From: Halioglobus sp.
Lineage (GTDB): Bacteria; Pseudomonadota; Gammaproteobacteria; Pseudomonadales; Halieaceae
Direction: 5' to 3'
NCBI GenBank assembly: GCA_002699145.1
Contig: PABK01000060.1
Span: forward strand, 256,308 to 320,307
DNA: 64,000 nt
Notes under the pieces: generated by a model
Seen by the model: the letters and a program-made list of their open reading frames with translations, nothing else
Database searches by the model: none
Told to the model about the DNA's origin: nothing
Position numbers and translations under genes: made by a program
Shown: in pieces, positions 42,175-50,263 of the stretch
Numbering within the stretch: position 1 is the first letter of the stretch
Layout of the letters: every line of letters begins with the position of its first letter

Positions 42175-43698
42175 TCAGGCGGCGCGCTCCTCGTCGCGCC
42201 AGAAACCGATGTACATCAACGCCATCAGCGCCAGGCCGCCGCCGCAGGCGGTGATAATCGGCGTGTTGCCGAAGCTGCCGAAGGGCGTCTCGCCGAGCAT
42301 GACCTCCGCCTCGCCCACCAGGGTCTGCTGTTGGAAACGTTCGGTGCGCGCGATGATCCGGCCCTGGTGATCTATGATCGCCGAGACGCCGTTGTTGGTG
42401 GCGCGCAACACATAGCGGCCGTTTTCCCGGCCGCGCATACGCGCGATCTGCAGGTGTTGCAGCGGGCCGATGGAGTTGCCGAACCAGGTGTCGTTGCTCA
42501 CCGTGACCAGCAGGTCGGTGTCGCGCGCCTGCTCTGCCACCAGGGAGGCGTAGGCGATCTCGTAGCAGACAAAGGGGGCGACGCGGTAGGCGCCCGCGCG
42601 CAGCGGCTGTTGCCGCGCCGGCCCCTGGCTGAAAGCGGACATCGGCAGGTCGAAGAACTCGATCGTCCCGCGCAGCCAGTCTTCCAGCGGCACGTATTCG
42701 CCGAAGGGCACCAGGCGCTGCTTGTGGTAGGCCCCCTGGCCGTAACCGAGGGCGACCATGCTGTTGTAATAGTCGCGGCTGCCGGGCGGGCGGTAGGGGA
42801 TGCCGCTGATCACGGTGGTGCCCGCGGCCTCGGCGCGCGCGGCGAGCGGATCGAGGAAATCGCGCGCGCGCTGGTAGAAATTGGGCACCGCGGACTCGGG
42901 CCAGACAACGATGTCCTTGCCGACCTGCGGGTCCGTGGCCTGCGCCAGCTGTTCGATGATGGACTGGTAATAGCGCCGGTCCCACTTCTGCTCCTGCGCC
43001 ACGTTGGGCTGGATGATGGCCACCTGCAGCGGCTCCTCGCTGGCGCGCGCGACCCACTGGGTGGGCTTGAGCACGGCGCCGCCGCCCCACAGGGTGATGA
43101 CGATGACCGCGTAGGTGCTGCGCGCCACCGCCGCGGGACTGCGCCAGGCCAGGAACAGGCAGGCGCCGGTGAGGGCGCAGATGAAGGACAGGCCGAACAC
43201 GCCGGTCACCGGCGCCCAGCCGGAAATCCACGTGTCCAGGTGTGCGTAGCCCAGGTACAGCCAGGGAAAGCCGGTGAGCAGCCAGTCGCGCAGCCACTCG
43301 AACAGCACCCACAGCGCCGGGAAGCCGTCCAGCATGCCGCCGGGCAGGGGGCGGACCAGGCAGGCGTAGCACCAGGCGAACAGCGAGTGCAGCAGTGCGA
43401 GGGCGGCGCAGAATACGGCGGTCAGCGCCAGCGCCAGCGGCACGCTGGCGTTGCCGTGCACGTGGATGCTGACGTAGACCCAGGACACGCCGCTGCCGAA
43501 CAGGCCCAGGCCGAACAGCCAGCCGCGCCACAGCGCCTGTCCCGGGGAGCAGGTGCACAGCAGGTAGGAGTACAGCGCGCAACTGAGAATGCCCGCCGGC
43601 CACAGGTTGAATGGCGCCAGGGAGAGGGTCACCAGGGCCCCCGCCAGCGGTGCGAGCCACAGCACTCGACGCGGATTGAGACCGGATTCCACGTGCAT
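42175..43698 (-). CDS. lnt: Apolipoprotein N-acyltransferase
   Basis: Inner-membrane enzyme that adds the third acyl chain to lipoproteins. The 507-aa protein has about six to seven N-terminal helices and a periplasmic nitrilase domain with the catalytic triad: Glu in VVWPESAVPNFY, Lys in AYHKQRLVPFGEYVP and Cys in APFVCYEIAYASL. NDTWFGNSIGPLQHLQIAR is also conserved. Starts 12 bases after corC. Confidence 0.95.
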   Translation of the reverse strand: MHVESGLNPRRVLWLAPLAGALVTLSLAPFNLWPAGILSCALYSYLLCTCSPGQALWRGWLFGLGLFGSGVSWVYVSIHVHGNASVPLALALTAVFCAALALLHSLFAWCYACLVRPLPGGMLDGFPALWVLFEWLRDWLLTGFPWLYLGYAHLDTWISGWAPVTGVFGLSFICALTGACLFLAWRSPAAVARSTYAVIVITLWGGGAVLKPTQWVARASEEPLQVAIIQPNVAQEQKWDRRYYQSIIEQLAQATDPQVGKDIVVWPESAVPNFYQRARDFLDPLAARAEAAGTTVISGIPYRPPGSRDYYNSMVALGYGQGAYHKQRLVPFGEYVPLEDWLRGTIEFFDLPMSAFSQGPARQQPLRAGAYRVAPFVCYEIAYASLVAEQARDTDLLVTVSNDTWFGNSIGPLQHLQIARMRGRENGRYVLRATNNGVSAIIDHQGRIIARTERFQQQTLVGEAEVMLGETPFGSFGNTPIITACGGGLALMALMYIGFWRDEERAA

Positions 43699-43710
43699 TG
43701 GCCCCGGCCC

Positions 43711-44556
43711 TCAGGCGTTCAGGGGGCGCATGCGCAGGCTGTGTATCTTGCGCTGGTCGGCATTGACCACCTTGAACTCGAAGTCGTTGATCCTGGTGGT
43801 TTCGTTGCGCGTGGGCATGTGGCCGAAGGCGTTGATGACCAGTCCGCCGATGGTGTCGAATTCCTCGTTGCTGAACTGGCAGTCGAAATACTCGTTGAAG
43901 TCCTCGATCGGCGTCAACGCCTTGACCAGGAAGTCATCCGTGGAAATCTTGCGGATGAAGCGGTCCGCCTGGACATCGGTCTCGTCCTCGATCTCGCCGA
44001 CGATTTCCTCCAGCACGTCCTCGATGGTCACCAGGCCGGCCACGCCGCCGTACTCGTCGATTACGATCGCCATGTGGTTGCGGTTCTCGCGGAATTCCCG
44101 CAGCAGCACGTTCAGGCGCTTGCTCTCTGGCACCACCACCGTGGGGCGCAGCAGGTTCTGTATATCGAAGTCGTCGTGGTCCGGCTCGAGTATCTGCGGC
44201 AGCAGGTCCTTGGCCAGCAGGATGCCCAGCACGTCGTCCGGGCTGTCGCCGATCACCGGGTAGCGCGAGTGAGCCGACTCGATGATCTGCGGCAGGATTT
44301 CCTGCAGCGTACACTCCGCCTTGATGACGCGCATCTGCGCCCGGGGCACCATAATGTCGCGCGCCTGCATGTCACTGACCTGCATGGCGCCTTCCATGAT
44401 GTTGCGCGCCTCTTCGTCGATCACCTCGTTGTCCGCGGCGACGCCGAGCACGTCCTGCAGGTCCTCGCGGTTGCGCGGTTCGGAAGAGAACAGCAGGGCG
44501 ATCTTGTCCAGCCAGGTCCGGTCGTTGCTGTCGGAAGCGGAACGTTCTTCGCTCAT
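43711..44556 (-). CDS. corC: CorC/HlyC-type CBS protein (YbeX)
   Basis: A 281-aa cytosolic protein with paired CBS domains (MQARDIMVPRAQMRVIKAEC, SRYPVIGDSPDDVLGIL, VLLREFRENRNHMAIVIDEYGGVAGLVTIEDVLEEIVGEIEDE) and a C-terminal CorC_HlyC domain (EFDTIGGLVINAFGHMPTR). YbeX has been linked to ribosome and ion homeostasis. Overlaps ybeY by four bases. Confidence 0.93.
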   Translation of the reverse strand: MSEERSASDSNDRTWLDKIALLFSSEPRNREDLQDVLGVAADNEVIDEEARNIMEGAMQVSDMQARDIMVPRAQMRVIKAECTLQEILPQIIESAHSRYPVIGDSPDDVLGILLAKDLLPQILEPDHDDFDIQNLLRPTVVVPESKRLNVLLREFRENRNHMAIVIDEYGGVAGLVTIEDVLEEIVGEIEDETDVQADRFIRKISTDDFLVKALTPIEDFNEYFDCQFSNEEFDTIGGLVINAFGHMPTRNETTRINDFEFKVVNADQRKIHSLRMRPLNA

Positions 44557-45053
44557 GGGGTCGATTGCTCCACGCCGTCGCCGTAGGGGCAGTCGAAATC
44601 CAGCCTGCCGAGAATGGTCGTCTCCAGGGATTCCATGACCGTGGCGTCGGCCTCCTCGATATGGTCGTAGCCGAGCAGGTGCAGTGTGCCGTGCACCGCC
44701 ATGTGCGCCCAGTGCGCCTGCAGCGCCTTGCCCTGCTGCCGCGCCTGCGCGCGCACCACCGGCGCGCAGATCACGATGTCGCCGAGCAGCGGCTGGCGCA
44801 ATTCCGGCGGCAGTTCCGCGGGAAAGGACAGCACGTTGGTGGGGCCGTTGGCGCCGCGGTACGCGCTGTTGAGCCGCGTCATCTCCTGGCTGTCCACCAG
44901 GCGCACGGCGATCTCCATGTCCGCGCCGGGGTCGGGCTGCTTGCCGCGCAGGCGGGGCGCGCCGTCCACCGCCGCCGCGACCCAGCCACGCAGATCATCC
45001 TCTGCGGGTACGGGTTCGCGACTGGCACACTGGATATCCACGAGCAGGCTCAT
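44553..45053 (-). CDS. ybeY: Endoribonuclease YbeY
   Basis: Zinc metalloprotein needed for 16S rRNA 3'-end maturation and 70S quality control. The 166-aa protein has the zinc site HMAVHGTLHLLGYDHIEEAD (H-x3-H-x5-H) and VRLVDSQEMTRLNSAYRG, TNVLSFPAELPP. Overlaps the phoH-like and corC genes by four bases each. Confidence 0.95.
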   Translation of the reverse strand: MSLLVDIQCASREPVPAEDDLRGWVAAAVDGAPRLRGKQPDPGADMEIAVRLVDSQEMTRLNSAYRGANGPTNVLSFPAELPPELRQPLLGDIVICAPVVRAQARQQGKALQAHWAHMAVHGTLHLLGYDHIEEADATVMESLETTILGRLDFDCPYGDGVEQSTP

Positions 45054-46081
45054 ACCTTGCCCCGGTCAAGGGGGGTGGTGCTGTCCTCGGCCGCGTCGTA
45101 GGCCTCCACGACCCGCTGTACCAGCGGGTGGCGCACCACGTCCTTGTTGCCGAAGTAGGTGAAGCCGATACCGTCGACCCCGGCGAGGATGTTGCTGACG
45201 TGGGTGAGGCCGGACTGGGCGCCGCGGGGCAGGTCGATCTGCGTGGCGTCGCCGGTGATCACCGCGGTGGAGCCAAAGCCGATACGCGTGAGAAACATCT
45301 TCATCTGCTCGCGCGTGGTGTTCTGCGCCTCGTCGAGAATGATAAAGGCGTTGTTCAGGGTGCGCCCGCGCATAAAGGCCAGCGGCGCGACCTCGATGAT
45401 ATTGCGCTCGATGTACTTGTTGACCGTATCGAAGCCCAGCATCTCGTAGAGCGCGTCGTACAGGGGGCGGAGGTAGGGGTCTATCTTCTGCGCCAGGTCG
45501 CCGGGCAGGAAGCCGAGCTTCTCGCCCGCCTCGACCGCCGGACGCACCAGCAGGATGCGCCGCACCCGCTCTTCCAGCAGGGCCTCGACCGCGCAGGCCA
45601 CGGCGAGGTAGGTCTTGCCGGTGCCGGCGGGGCCGATGCCGAAATTGATGTCGTTGTGCTTGATGGTGCGCACATAGCCCTGCTGGTTGCGGCCGCGCGC
45701 CTTGATGGAGGCGCGCTTGGTGCGGATGACCGCGATGGCCTCGACCGGCGCGTCGCGACCGCTGGCCACCAGGTGCTCCAGTCCCGCTTCCTGCAGCTGC
45801 AGGTGCAGGGATTCCGGGCTCAGGCCCACGCCCTGGCAGACCTCCGCGTAGAGGTGGATCAGCAGGCGTTCGCCGGTGGCCACGTTGACCGCAGGGCCGT
45901 CCAGGATGAACTGGTTGCCGCGCGCGGAGATGCGGATGCCCAGGCGCTCCTCGATCTGGCGCAGGTGACTGTCCAGGTGGCCGCATAACATGGCCAGGTG
46001 GCGCGCGTCATTGGGTTCCAGGGTGAGAGTCTGTTGCGTCGACGGGGTCGCCGGCGGTTCAGGGGGAGGTTCGCTGTTCAA
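45050..46081 (-). CDS. ybeZ: PhoH-like ATPase (YbeZ)
   Basis: A 343-aa cytosolic P-loop ATPase. Walker A is GIGPAGTGKTYLAVACAVEAL, Walker B AFIILDEAQNTTREQMKMFL, and GDATQIDLPRGAQSGL follows. The N-terminal KH-like part has RQIEERLGIRISARGNQF. YbeZ works with YbeY in rRNA processing. It lies 63 bases after miaB. Confidence 0.94.
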   Translation of the reverse strand: MNSEPPPEPPATPSTQQTLTLEPNDARHLAMLCGHLDSHLRQIEERLGIRISARGNQFILDGPAVNVATGERLLIHLYAEVCQGVGLSPESLHLQLQEAGLEHLVASGRDAPVEAIAVIRTKRASIKARGRNQQGYVRTIKHNDINFGIGPAGTGKTYLAVACAVEALLEERVRRILLVRPAVEAGEKLGFLPGDLAQKIDPYLRPLYDALYEMLGFDTVNKYIERNIIEVAPLAFMRGRTLNNAFIILDEAQNTTREQMKMFLTRIGFGSTAVITGDATQIDLPRGAQSGLTHVSNILAGVDGIGFTYFGNKDVVRHPLVQRVVEAYDAAEDSTTPLDRGKV

Positions 46082-46144
46082 GGTGTCCTGTCGCCCCGCG
46101 GGGCAGTGGATTCAAGGTTAAGGATATACGGGTTTTGCGGGCCG

Positions 46145-47509
46145 TCAACCGCCCGCCGCCCGCGCCGACGGGGCCTGTAGCCGGCCGCGCAGGGAGTTGG
46201 GCAGCGCCTCGAGGATATCCACCTCGACGAACTGGCCGACCAGGGCGCGGTCGTCGCAGCGGAAATTCACCACGCGATTGTTCTCGGTGCGGCCCTGCAG
46301 TTGCCCCGGGTCTTTCTTCGCCGCGCCGGTGACCAGGATGCGCTGGCTGCTGCCGACCATGGCGCGGCTGATCCGCCCGGCGTTGGCGGCGATGCGCGAT
46401 TGCAGGATCTGCAGGCGCTGCTTCTTGGTCTGCTCGTCCGTGTCGTCGGGCAGTTCCGCCGCTGGAGTGCCCGGGCGCGCGCTGTAGACGAAGCTGAAGG
46501 AGGTGTCGAAACCGACATCGTCGATCAGTTGCATGGTCGCGGCGAAATCCGCCGCGGTTTCGCCGGGAAAGCCGACGATGAAATCCGAGGATATGCTGAT
46601 CTGCGGGCGAATGGCGCGCAGGCGGCGAATCCTGGACTTGTATTCCAGCGCCGTGTGGCCGCGTTTCATCGCCGCCAGCACGCGGTCCGAGCCACTTTGC
46701 ACCGGCAGGTGCAGGTGGTCCACCAGTTGTGGGATGTGCGCGTACGCCTCGATCAGCGCGTCGGAAAACTCCAGCGGGTGCGAGGTCGTGTAGCGGATGC
46801 GCTCGATACCGGGGACCTTCGCCACCAGGTGCAGCAGTTCCGCGAAGTCGACCGTCTCGCCGCGGTGATCCTCACCGCGGTAGCCGTTGACATTCTGGCC
46901 CAGCAGGTTGATTTCGCGCACGCCGCCGGCGCTCAGGTGGGCGATCTCCGCGATCACGTCGTCTACCGGTCGCGACACCTCTTCCCCGCGCGTGTAGGGC
47001 ACCACGCAGAACGTACAGTACTTGCTGCACCCCTCCATGACCGAGACGAAGGCGCTGGGGCCGTCGACCCGCGGTTCGGGCAGGCGGTCGAATTTCTCGA
47101 TTTCCGGGAAGCTGACGTCGACCACCAGGGTGCCGCCGGGCCCCTCGCCCGCCGCGTTGCGCGCCATCATGTCGGGCAGGCGGTGCAGGGTCTGGGGACC
47201 GAAGATGAGATCCACGTAGGGCGCCCGGCGGGCGATTTCCTCGCCCTCCTGGCTGGCCACGCAGCCGCCGACACCGATCACCAGCCCCGGTTTGCGCGCC
47301 TTCAGGCGCTTCCAGCGGCCCAGCTGGTGGAACACCTTCTCCTGGGCTTTTTCCCTTATGGAGCAGGTGTTTAGCAGCAACACGTCGGCCTCTTCCGGGT
47401 CCTCGGTGGGGACCAGGTCATGGCTCTCGCGGAGCAGGTCGCGCATGCGGGACGAGTCGTACTCGTTCATCTGGCAACCGTGGGTGACTATGTGCAGTTT
47501 CTTGCTCAC
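46145..47509 (-). CDS. miaB: tRNA-2-methylthio-N6-dimethylallyladenosine synthase
   Basis: Radical-SAM methylthiotransferase acting on A37 of tRNAs reading UNN codons. The 454-aa protein has the auxiliary-cluster N-terminal domain ([33 protein letters not shown]), the radical SAM motif CSKYCTFC and a C-terminal TRAM domain ([20 protein letters not shown]). It is first in the miaB-phoH-ybeY-corC-lnt run and divergent from the DUF1820 gene. Confidence 0.96.
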   Translation of the reverse strand: MSKKLHIVTHGCQMNEYDSSRMRDLLRESHDLVPTEDPEEADVLLLNTCSIREKAQEKVFHQLGRWKRLKARKPGLVIGVGGCVASQEGEEIARRAPYVDLIFGPQTLHRLPDMMARNAAGEGPGGTLVVDVSFPEIEKFDRLPEPRVDGPSAFVSVMEGCSKYCTFCVVPYTRGEEVSRPVDDVIAEIAHLSAGGVREINLLGQNVNGYRGEDHRGETVDFAELLHLVAKVPGIERIRYTTSHPLEFSDALIEAYAHIPQLVDHLHLPVQSGSDRVLAAMKRGHTALEYKSRIRRLRAIRPQISISSDFIVGFPGETAADFAATMQLIDDVGFDTSFSFVYSARPGTPAAELPDDTDEQTKKQRLQILQSRIAANAGRISRAMVGSSQRILVTGAAKKDPGQLQGRTENNRVVNFRCDDRALVGQFVEVDILEALPNSLRGRLQAPSARAAGG

Positions 47510-47697
47510 CGGTCCGGGGGCGGCGCTGGCGCCGCTGCTGGCAAATGGGCGGGCGATTATACAGGCATGCCCCCGGCAAACCTAGGGCCCGTGCAGGTCG
47601 CCGATGTACGCGACGATGCTGGTTAACCCCCCCGCGGGACTGGTATTCTGTCGTCCCGGTGGTATATTTCCGCCCCCCCTGCGAACTTCAGAGAGCG

Positions 47698-48042
47698 ATG
47701 TCTTACCAACCTGTCTACAAGGTGATCTTCCAGAACGGCGGCCAGGTGTTCGAGGTGTTCGCGCGCCAGATCTACCAGAGCGACATGTGGGGCTTTATCG
47801 AGATCGAGGAGTTCCTTTTCGGTGAGCGCTCGCAGATCCTTGTCGATCCGGGTGAGGAAAGGCTGAAGAACGAGTTCAACGGCGTGCGTCGCAGCTACAT
47901 CCCCATGCAGGCCATCATCCGCATCGACGAGGTCGACAAGCAGGGCACCGGCAAGGTGTCCGACGCCGCGTCGGCGGAAGGCAACGTGGCCAGTTTCCCC
48001 TTCGCCGGCATGCCCCCCGGGCAACAGGGCAAGGAAGAGTAA
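47698..48042 (+). CDS. DUF1820 family protein
   Basis: A 114-aa cytosolic protein: MSYQPVYKVIFQNGGQVFEV, then MWGFIEIEEFLFGERSQILV and RRSYIPMQAIIRIDEVDKQG are the DUF1820 blocks. The 188-bp spacer to miaB holds its promoter. Seven bases separate it from the cytochrome gene. Function unknown. Confidence 0.85.
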   Translation: MSYQPVYKVIFQNGGQVFEVFARQIYQSDMWGFIEIEEFLFGERSQILVDPGEERLKNEFNGVRRSYIPMQAIIRIDEVDKQGTGKVSDAASAEGNVASFPFAGMPPGQQGKEE

Positions 48043-48049
48043 TCCCGCG

Positions 48050-48745
48050 ATGCGCGCGCTGGTCGCGACGCTTGTAGCCCTGTGTTGCACGGCGCCGGCG
48101 GCGCTGGCCAACCCGGTACCGGCAGACGAACTGTCACTGCTCAGCGGCGCCAGCGCTTTCGAACGGCTGTGCACGGACTGCCACGGCTGGGACCCCTCAC
48201 GACAGTACGAATCCCTCTACGACGAAGACCCCGTGGATGCGCCTGATCCCCTGTTCGACACGGACGGGGACGAGGAGGCAGAGCCCGATCTGCTGGTGCT
48301 GGAGGAAGAGGAAGACGACGACTGGCCGGAGTGGGCGGACCCGCTGCCGGAGGACCTGGAGGACGAGGAGGCGGACCTGCGCGCATCGCTGCTCGGCGAC
48401 CTCACCAGCGCCATCGATGACGCCTACCTCGATGACGAATACGCCTACGACTGGGACCGGGAGGAGGCCGCGCCGGAGGTGGCGGCGGACGATGAGCTGG
48501 CGCCGCTGGAGGAGGTATTCGGCGAGAACCGCGACGGTACGCTGGAGCGCGCGCCTGGAGCGACGGACCTCACCGACCCAGACAGCTTCGTCTACGGCAC
48601 CACCGAGATGGACCTGTTCTTCAACATCGCCAACGGCACCGGTCCGGGCATGCCGGGGTTCATGGACCAACTCGGCAGCGAGGCGGAGGTGTGGAACCTG
48701 GTGAACTACATCCGCTCGCTGTGGGGCGAGGACTGGGTGGATTGA
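48050..48745 (+). CDS. Cytochrome c-type protein with a long acidic insert
   Basis: A 231-aa exported protein with a signal peptide (RALVATLVALCCTAPAALA). A single heme-binding motif CTDCH lies at about residues 41-45 in SAFERLCTDCHGWDPS. A region of about 110 residues follows (about 58-155) made mainly of Asp and Glu (EEEEDDDWPEWADPLPEDLE, DDAYLDDEYAYDWDREEA). The C-terminal part returns to a cytochrome fold: MDLFFNIANGTGPGMPGFMD with a likely Met ligand, then WNLVNYIRSLW. So the class I fold is split by the insert. Electron-transfer role is inferred. Confidence 0.75.
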   Translation: MRALVATLVALCCTAPAALANPVPADELSLLSGASAFERLCTDCHGWDPSRQYESLYDEDPVDAPDPLFDTDGDEEAEPDLLVLEEEEDDDWPEWADPLPEDLEDEEADLRASLLGDLTSAIDDAYLDDEYAYDWDREEAAPEVAADDELAPLEEVFGENRDGTLERAPGATDLTDPDSFVYGTTEMDLFFNIANGTGPGMPGFMDQLGSEAEVWNLVNYIRSLWGEDWVD

Positions 48746-48845
48746 CACGGCCCGGCGCCCCGGCCGTCGCCATTGCGCCGCCTGCCCTGCGCCGTGCAAC
48801 GGCGTTTCCCCTCTCCGGCACTCCGTGTTTTGTGCGCCAGCGCCG

Positions 48846-50123
48846 CTAGGCCGCCGCTTTCTGCCGCAGTGTCGCCAGTTGCACGCAGGTGACGAAGGCC
48901 CGGGCGGCGGCCTCCACGTCCTGCTGTGACGGGAAGGTGGGCGCCAGGCGGATATTGCTGTCCCGGGGGTCTTCGCCGTAGGGGAAGGTGGCCCCGGCGG
49001 GGGTCAGGCTGACGCCCACCTCCGCGGCCAGGCGCACCACCTCCCGCGCCAGGCCGGGCAGGGTGTCGAAGGCGATGAAGTAGCCGCCGCGCGGCGTCTC
49101 CCAGCGGCCCATGCCGGTGCCGCCCAGACCCTCCTCGAGTGCGCGCAGCACCGCCTCGAATCGCGGGCGGATAAGCGTCGCGTGGGCCTCCATGTGGGCC
49201 GCGATGTTCTCCGCGTCGCGCAGGAAGCGCACGTGGCGCAGCTGGTTGACCTTGTCCGGGCCGATGGTCTGGTAGGACAGGTGACGCGACAGCGTATCGA
49301 GGTTGCCCGTCGTGGAGGCCATGAACGCGACCCCCGCACCGGCGAAGGTGACCTTGGAGGTGGAGCCGAACTGGAACAGGCTGTCGGCGGTTCCGGCGCG
49401 CGCACAGGCCGCCCGCACCGAGGCCAAGCGCGGCGCGTCCGGGTAGAGCGTATGGACCGCGTAGGCGTTGTCCCACATGACGACGAAATCACCGTCGGCC
49501 AGGTTGGCCAGGCCGGCGATGCGCTCGACCGTGGCGTCGCTGTAGACACAGCCCGTGGGATTGGAAAAACGCGGTACACACCAGATTCCGCGAATCGACG
49601 GATCGTCGCGCAGCAGGGCCTCCACGGCGTCCATGTCCGGGCCCTCGGCGAGCATGGGGACAGTGAGCATCTCGATGCCCAGGTACTGGCAAATGGAAAA
49701 ATGGCGGTCGTAGCCGGGCGCGGGGCAGAGGAAACGCACGCGCTCGGCCTGGCCCCAGGCGGAGCCTGGCCCGCGCAGCCCCTCGTTGAGGGCGCAGTCG
49801 ATCACCGTGTACATCAGGCTCAGGCTGGCGTTGCCCCCCACCAGCGTTTCCGCGGCGGGGGCGTCCAGCCAGGCGCCGAACAGCTCGCGCGCCTCGGGCA
49901 GGCCGAACAGGCCGCCGTAGTTGCGCACGTCGGTGCCGTCGGCGGCGCGGTAATCTCCCTGCAGGATCCCGTCCAGCGCGTCGGACAGGGCTACCTGCTG
50001 GGCGCCGGGCTTGCCCCGGGTGAGGTCCAGGGACAGCCCGCTGGCGGCGAGCGCCGCGTAGTCGCTCTCGGCGCTAGCCAGGCGCTGGGCCAGTTCGGCG
50101 TCAGATAGTTGGTCGATATGCAA
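48846..50123 (-). CDS. Class I aminotransferase of the MocR-like aspartate aminotransferase type
   Basis: A 425-aa PLP enzyme of the group PF12897 (sometimes called type Ic aspartate aminotransferase). Blocks are LDLTRGKPGAQQVALSDAL, NYGGLFGLPEARELFGAWL, CPAPGYDRHFSICQYLGIEM, CVPRFSNPTGCVYS, VMWDNAYAVHTLY and the PLP lysine in FGSTSKVTFAGAGVAF. The start is uncertain: TTG 50123 has GAGGA seven bases upstream; TTG 50144 is also open. Convergent with the cytochrome gene. Likely aspartate or related substrate. Confidence 0.85.
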   Translation of the reverse strand: MHIDQLSDAELAQRLASAESDYAALAASGLSLDLTRGKPGAQQVALSDALDGILQGDYRAADGTDVRNYGGLFGLPEARELFGAWLDAPAAETLVGGNASLSLMYTVIDCALNEGLRGPGSAWGQAERVRFLCPAPGYDRHFSICQYLGIEMLTVPMLAEGPDMDAVEALLRDDPSIRGIWCVPRFSNPTGCVYSDATVERIAGLANLADGDFVVMWDNAYAVHTLYPDAPRLASVRAACARAGTADSLFQFGSTSKVTFAGAGVAFMASTTGNLDTLSRHLSYQTIGPDKVNQLRHVRFLRDAENIAAHMEAHATLIRPRFEAVLRALEEGLGGTGMGRWETPRGGYFIAFDTLPGLAREVVRLAAEVGVSLTPAGATFPYGEDPRDSNIRLAPTFPSQQDVEAAARAFVTCVQLATLRQKAAA

Positions 50124-50198
50124 GGGTGGGTCCTCGTGCAACAATGTACGGCAGCACCGAGTATACCGGTACAGCGCAATGGGCGGCGATGCCCGGCG

Positions 50199-50227
50199 CT
50201 TGAAAAATCGGCCCCAGCGCCCATATT
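50199..50227 (+). promoter_or_regulatory. Heat-shock (sigma-32 type) promoter of lon
   Basis: CTTGAAA at 50199-50205, 14 bases, then CCCATATT at 50220-50227. This is close to the sigma-32 consensus CTTGAAA-N11-16-CCCCATNT. Transcription would start near 50234. Confidence 0.65.
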
Positions 50228-50263
50228 GGGTGAATGCAAGACGACAGGCGTAACCAGACCAGC

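Noticed and set aside
42142-44586. An 814-codon plus-strand frame opposite lnt and corC
   Set aside because: Low-complexity Gly/Ala/His/Gln-rich translation typical of antisense frames at high GC; lnt and corC explain the DNA.
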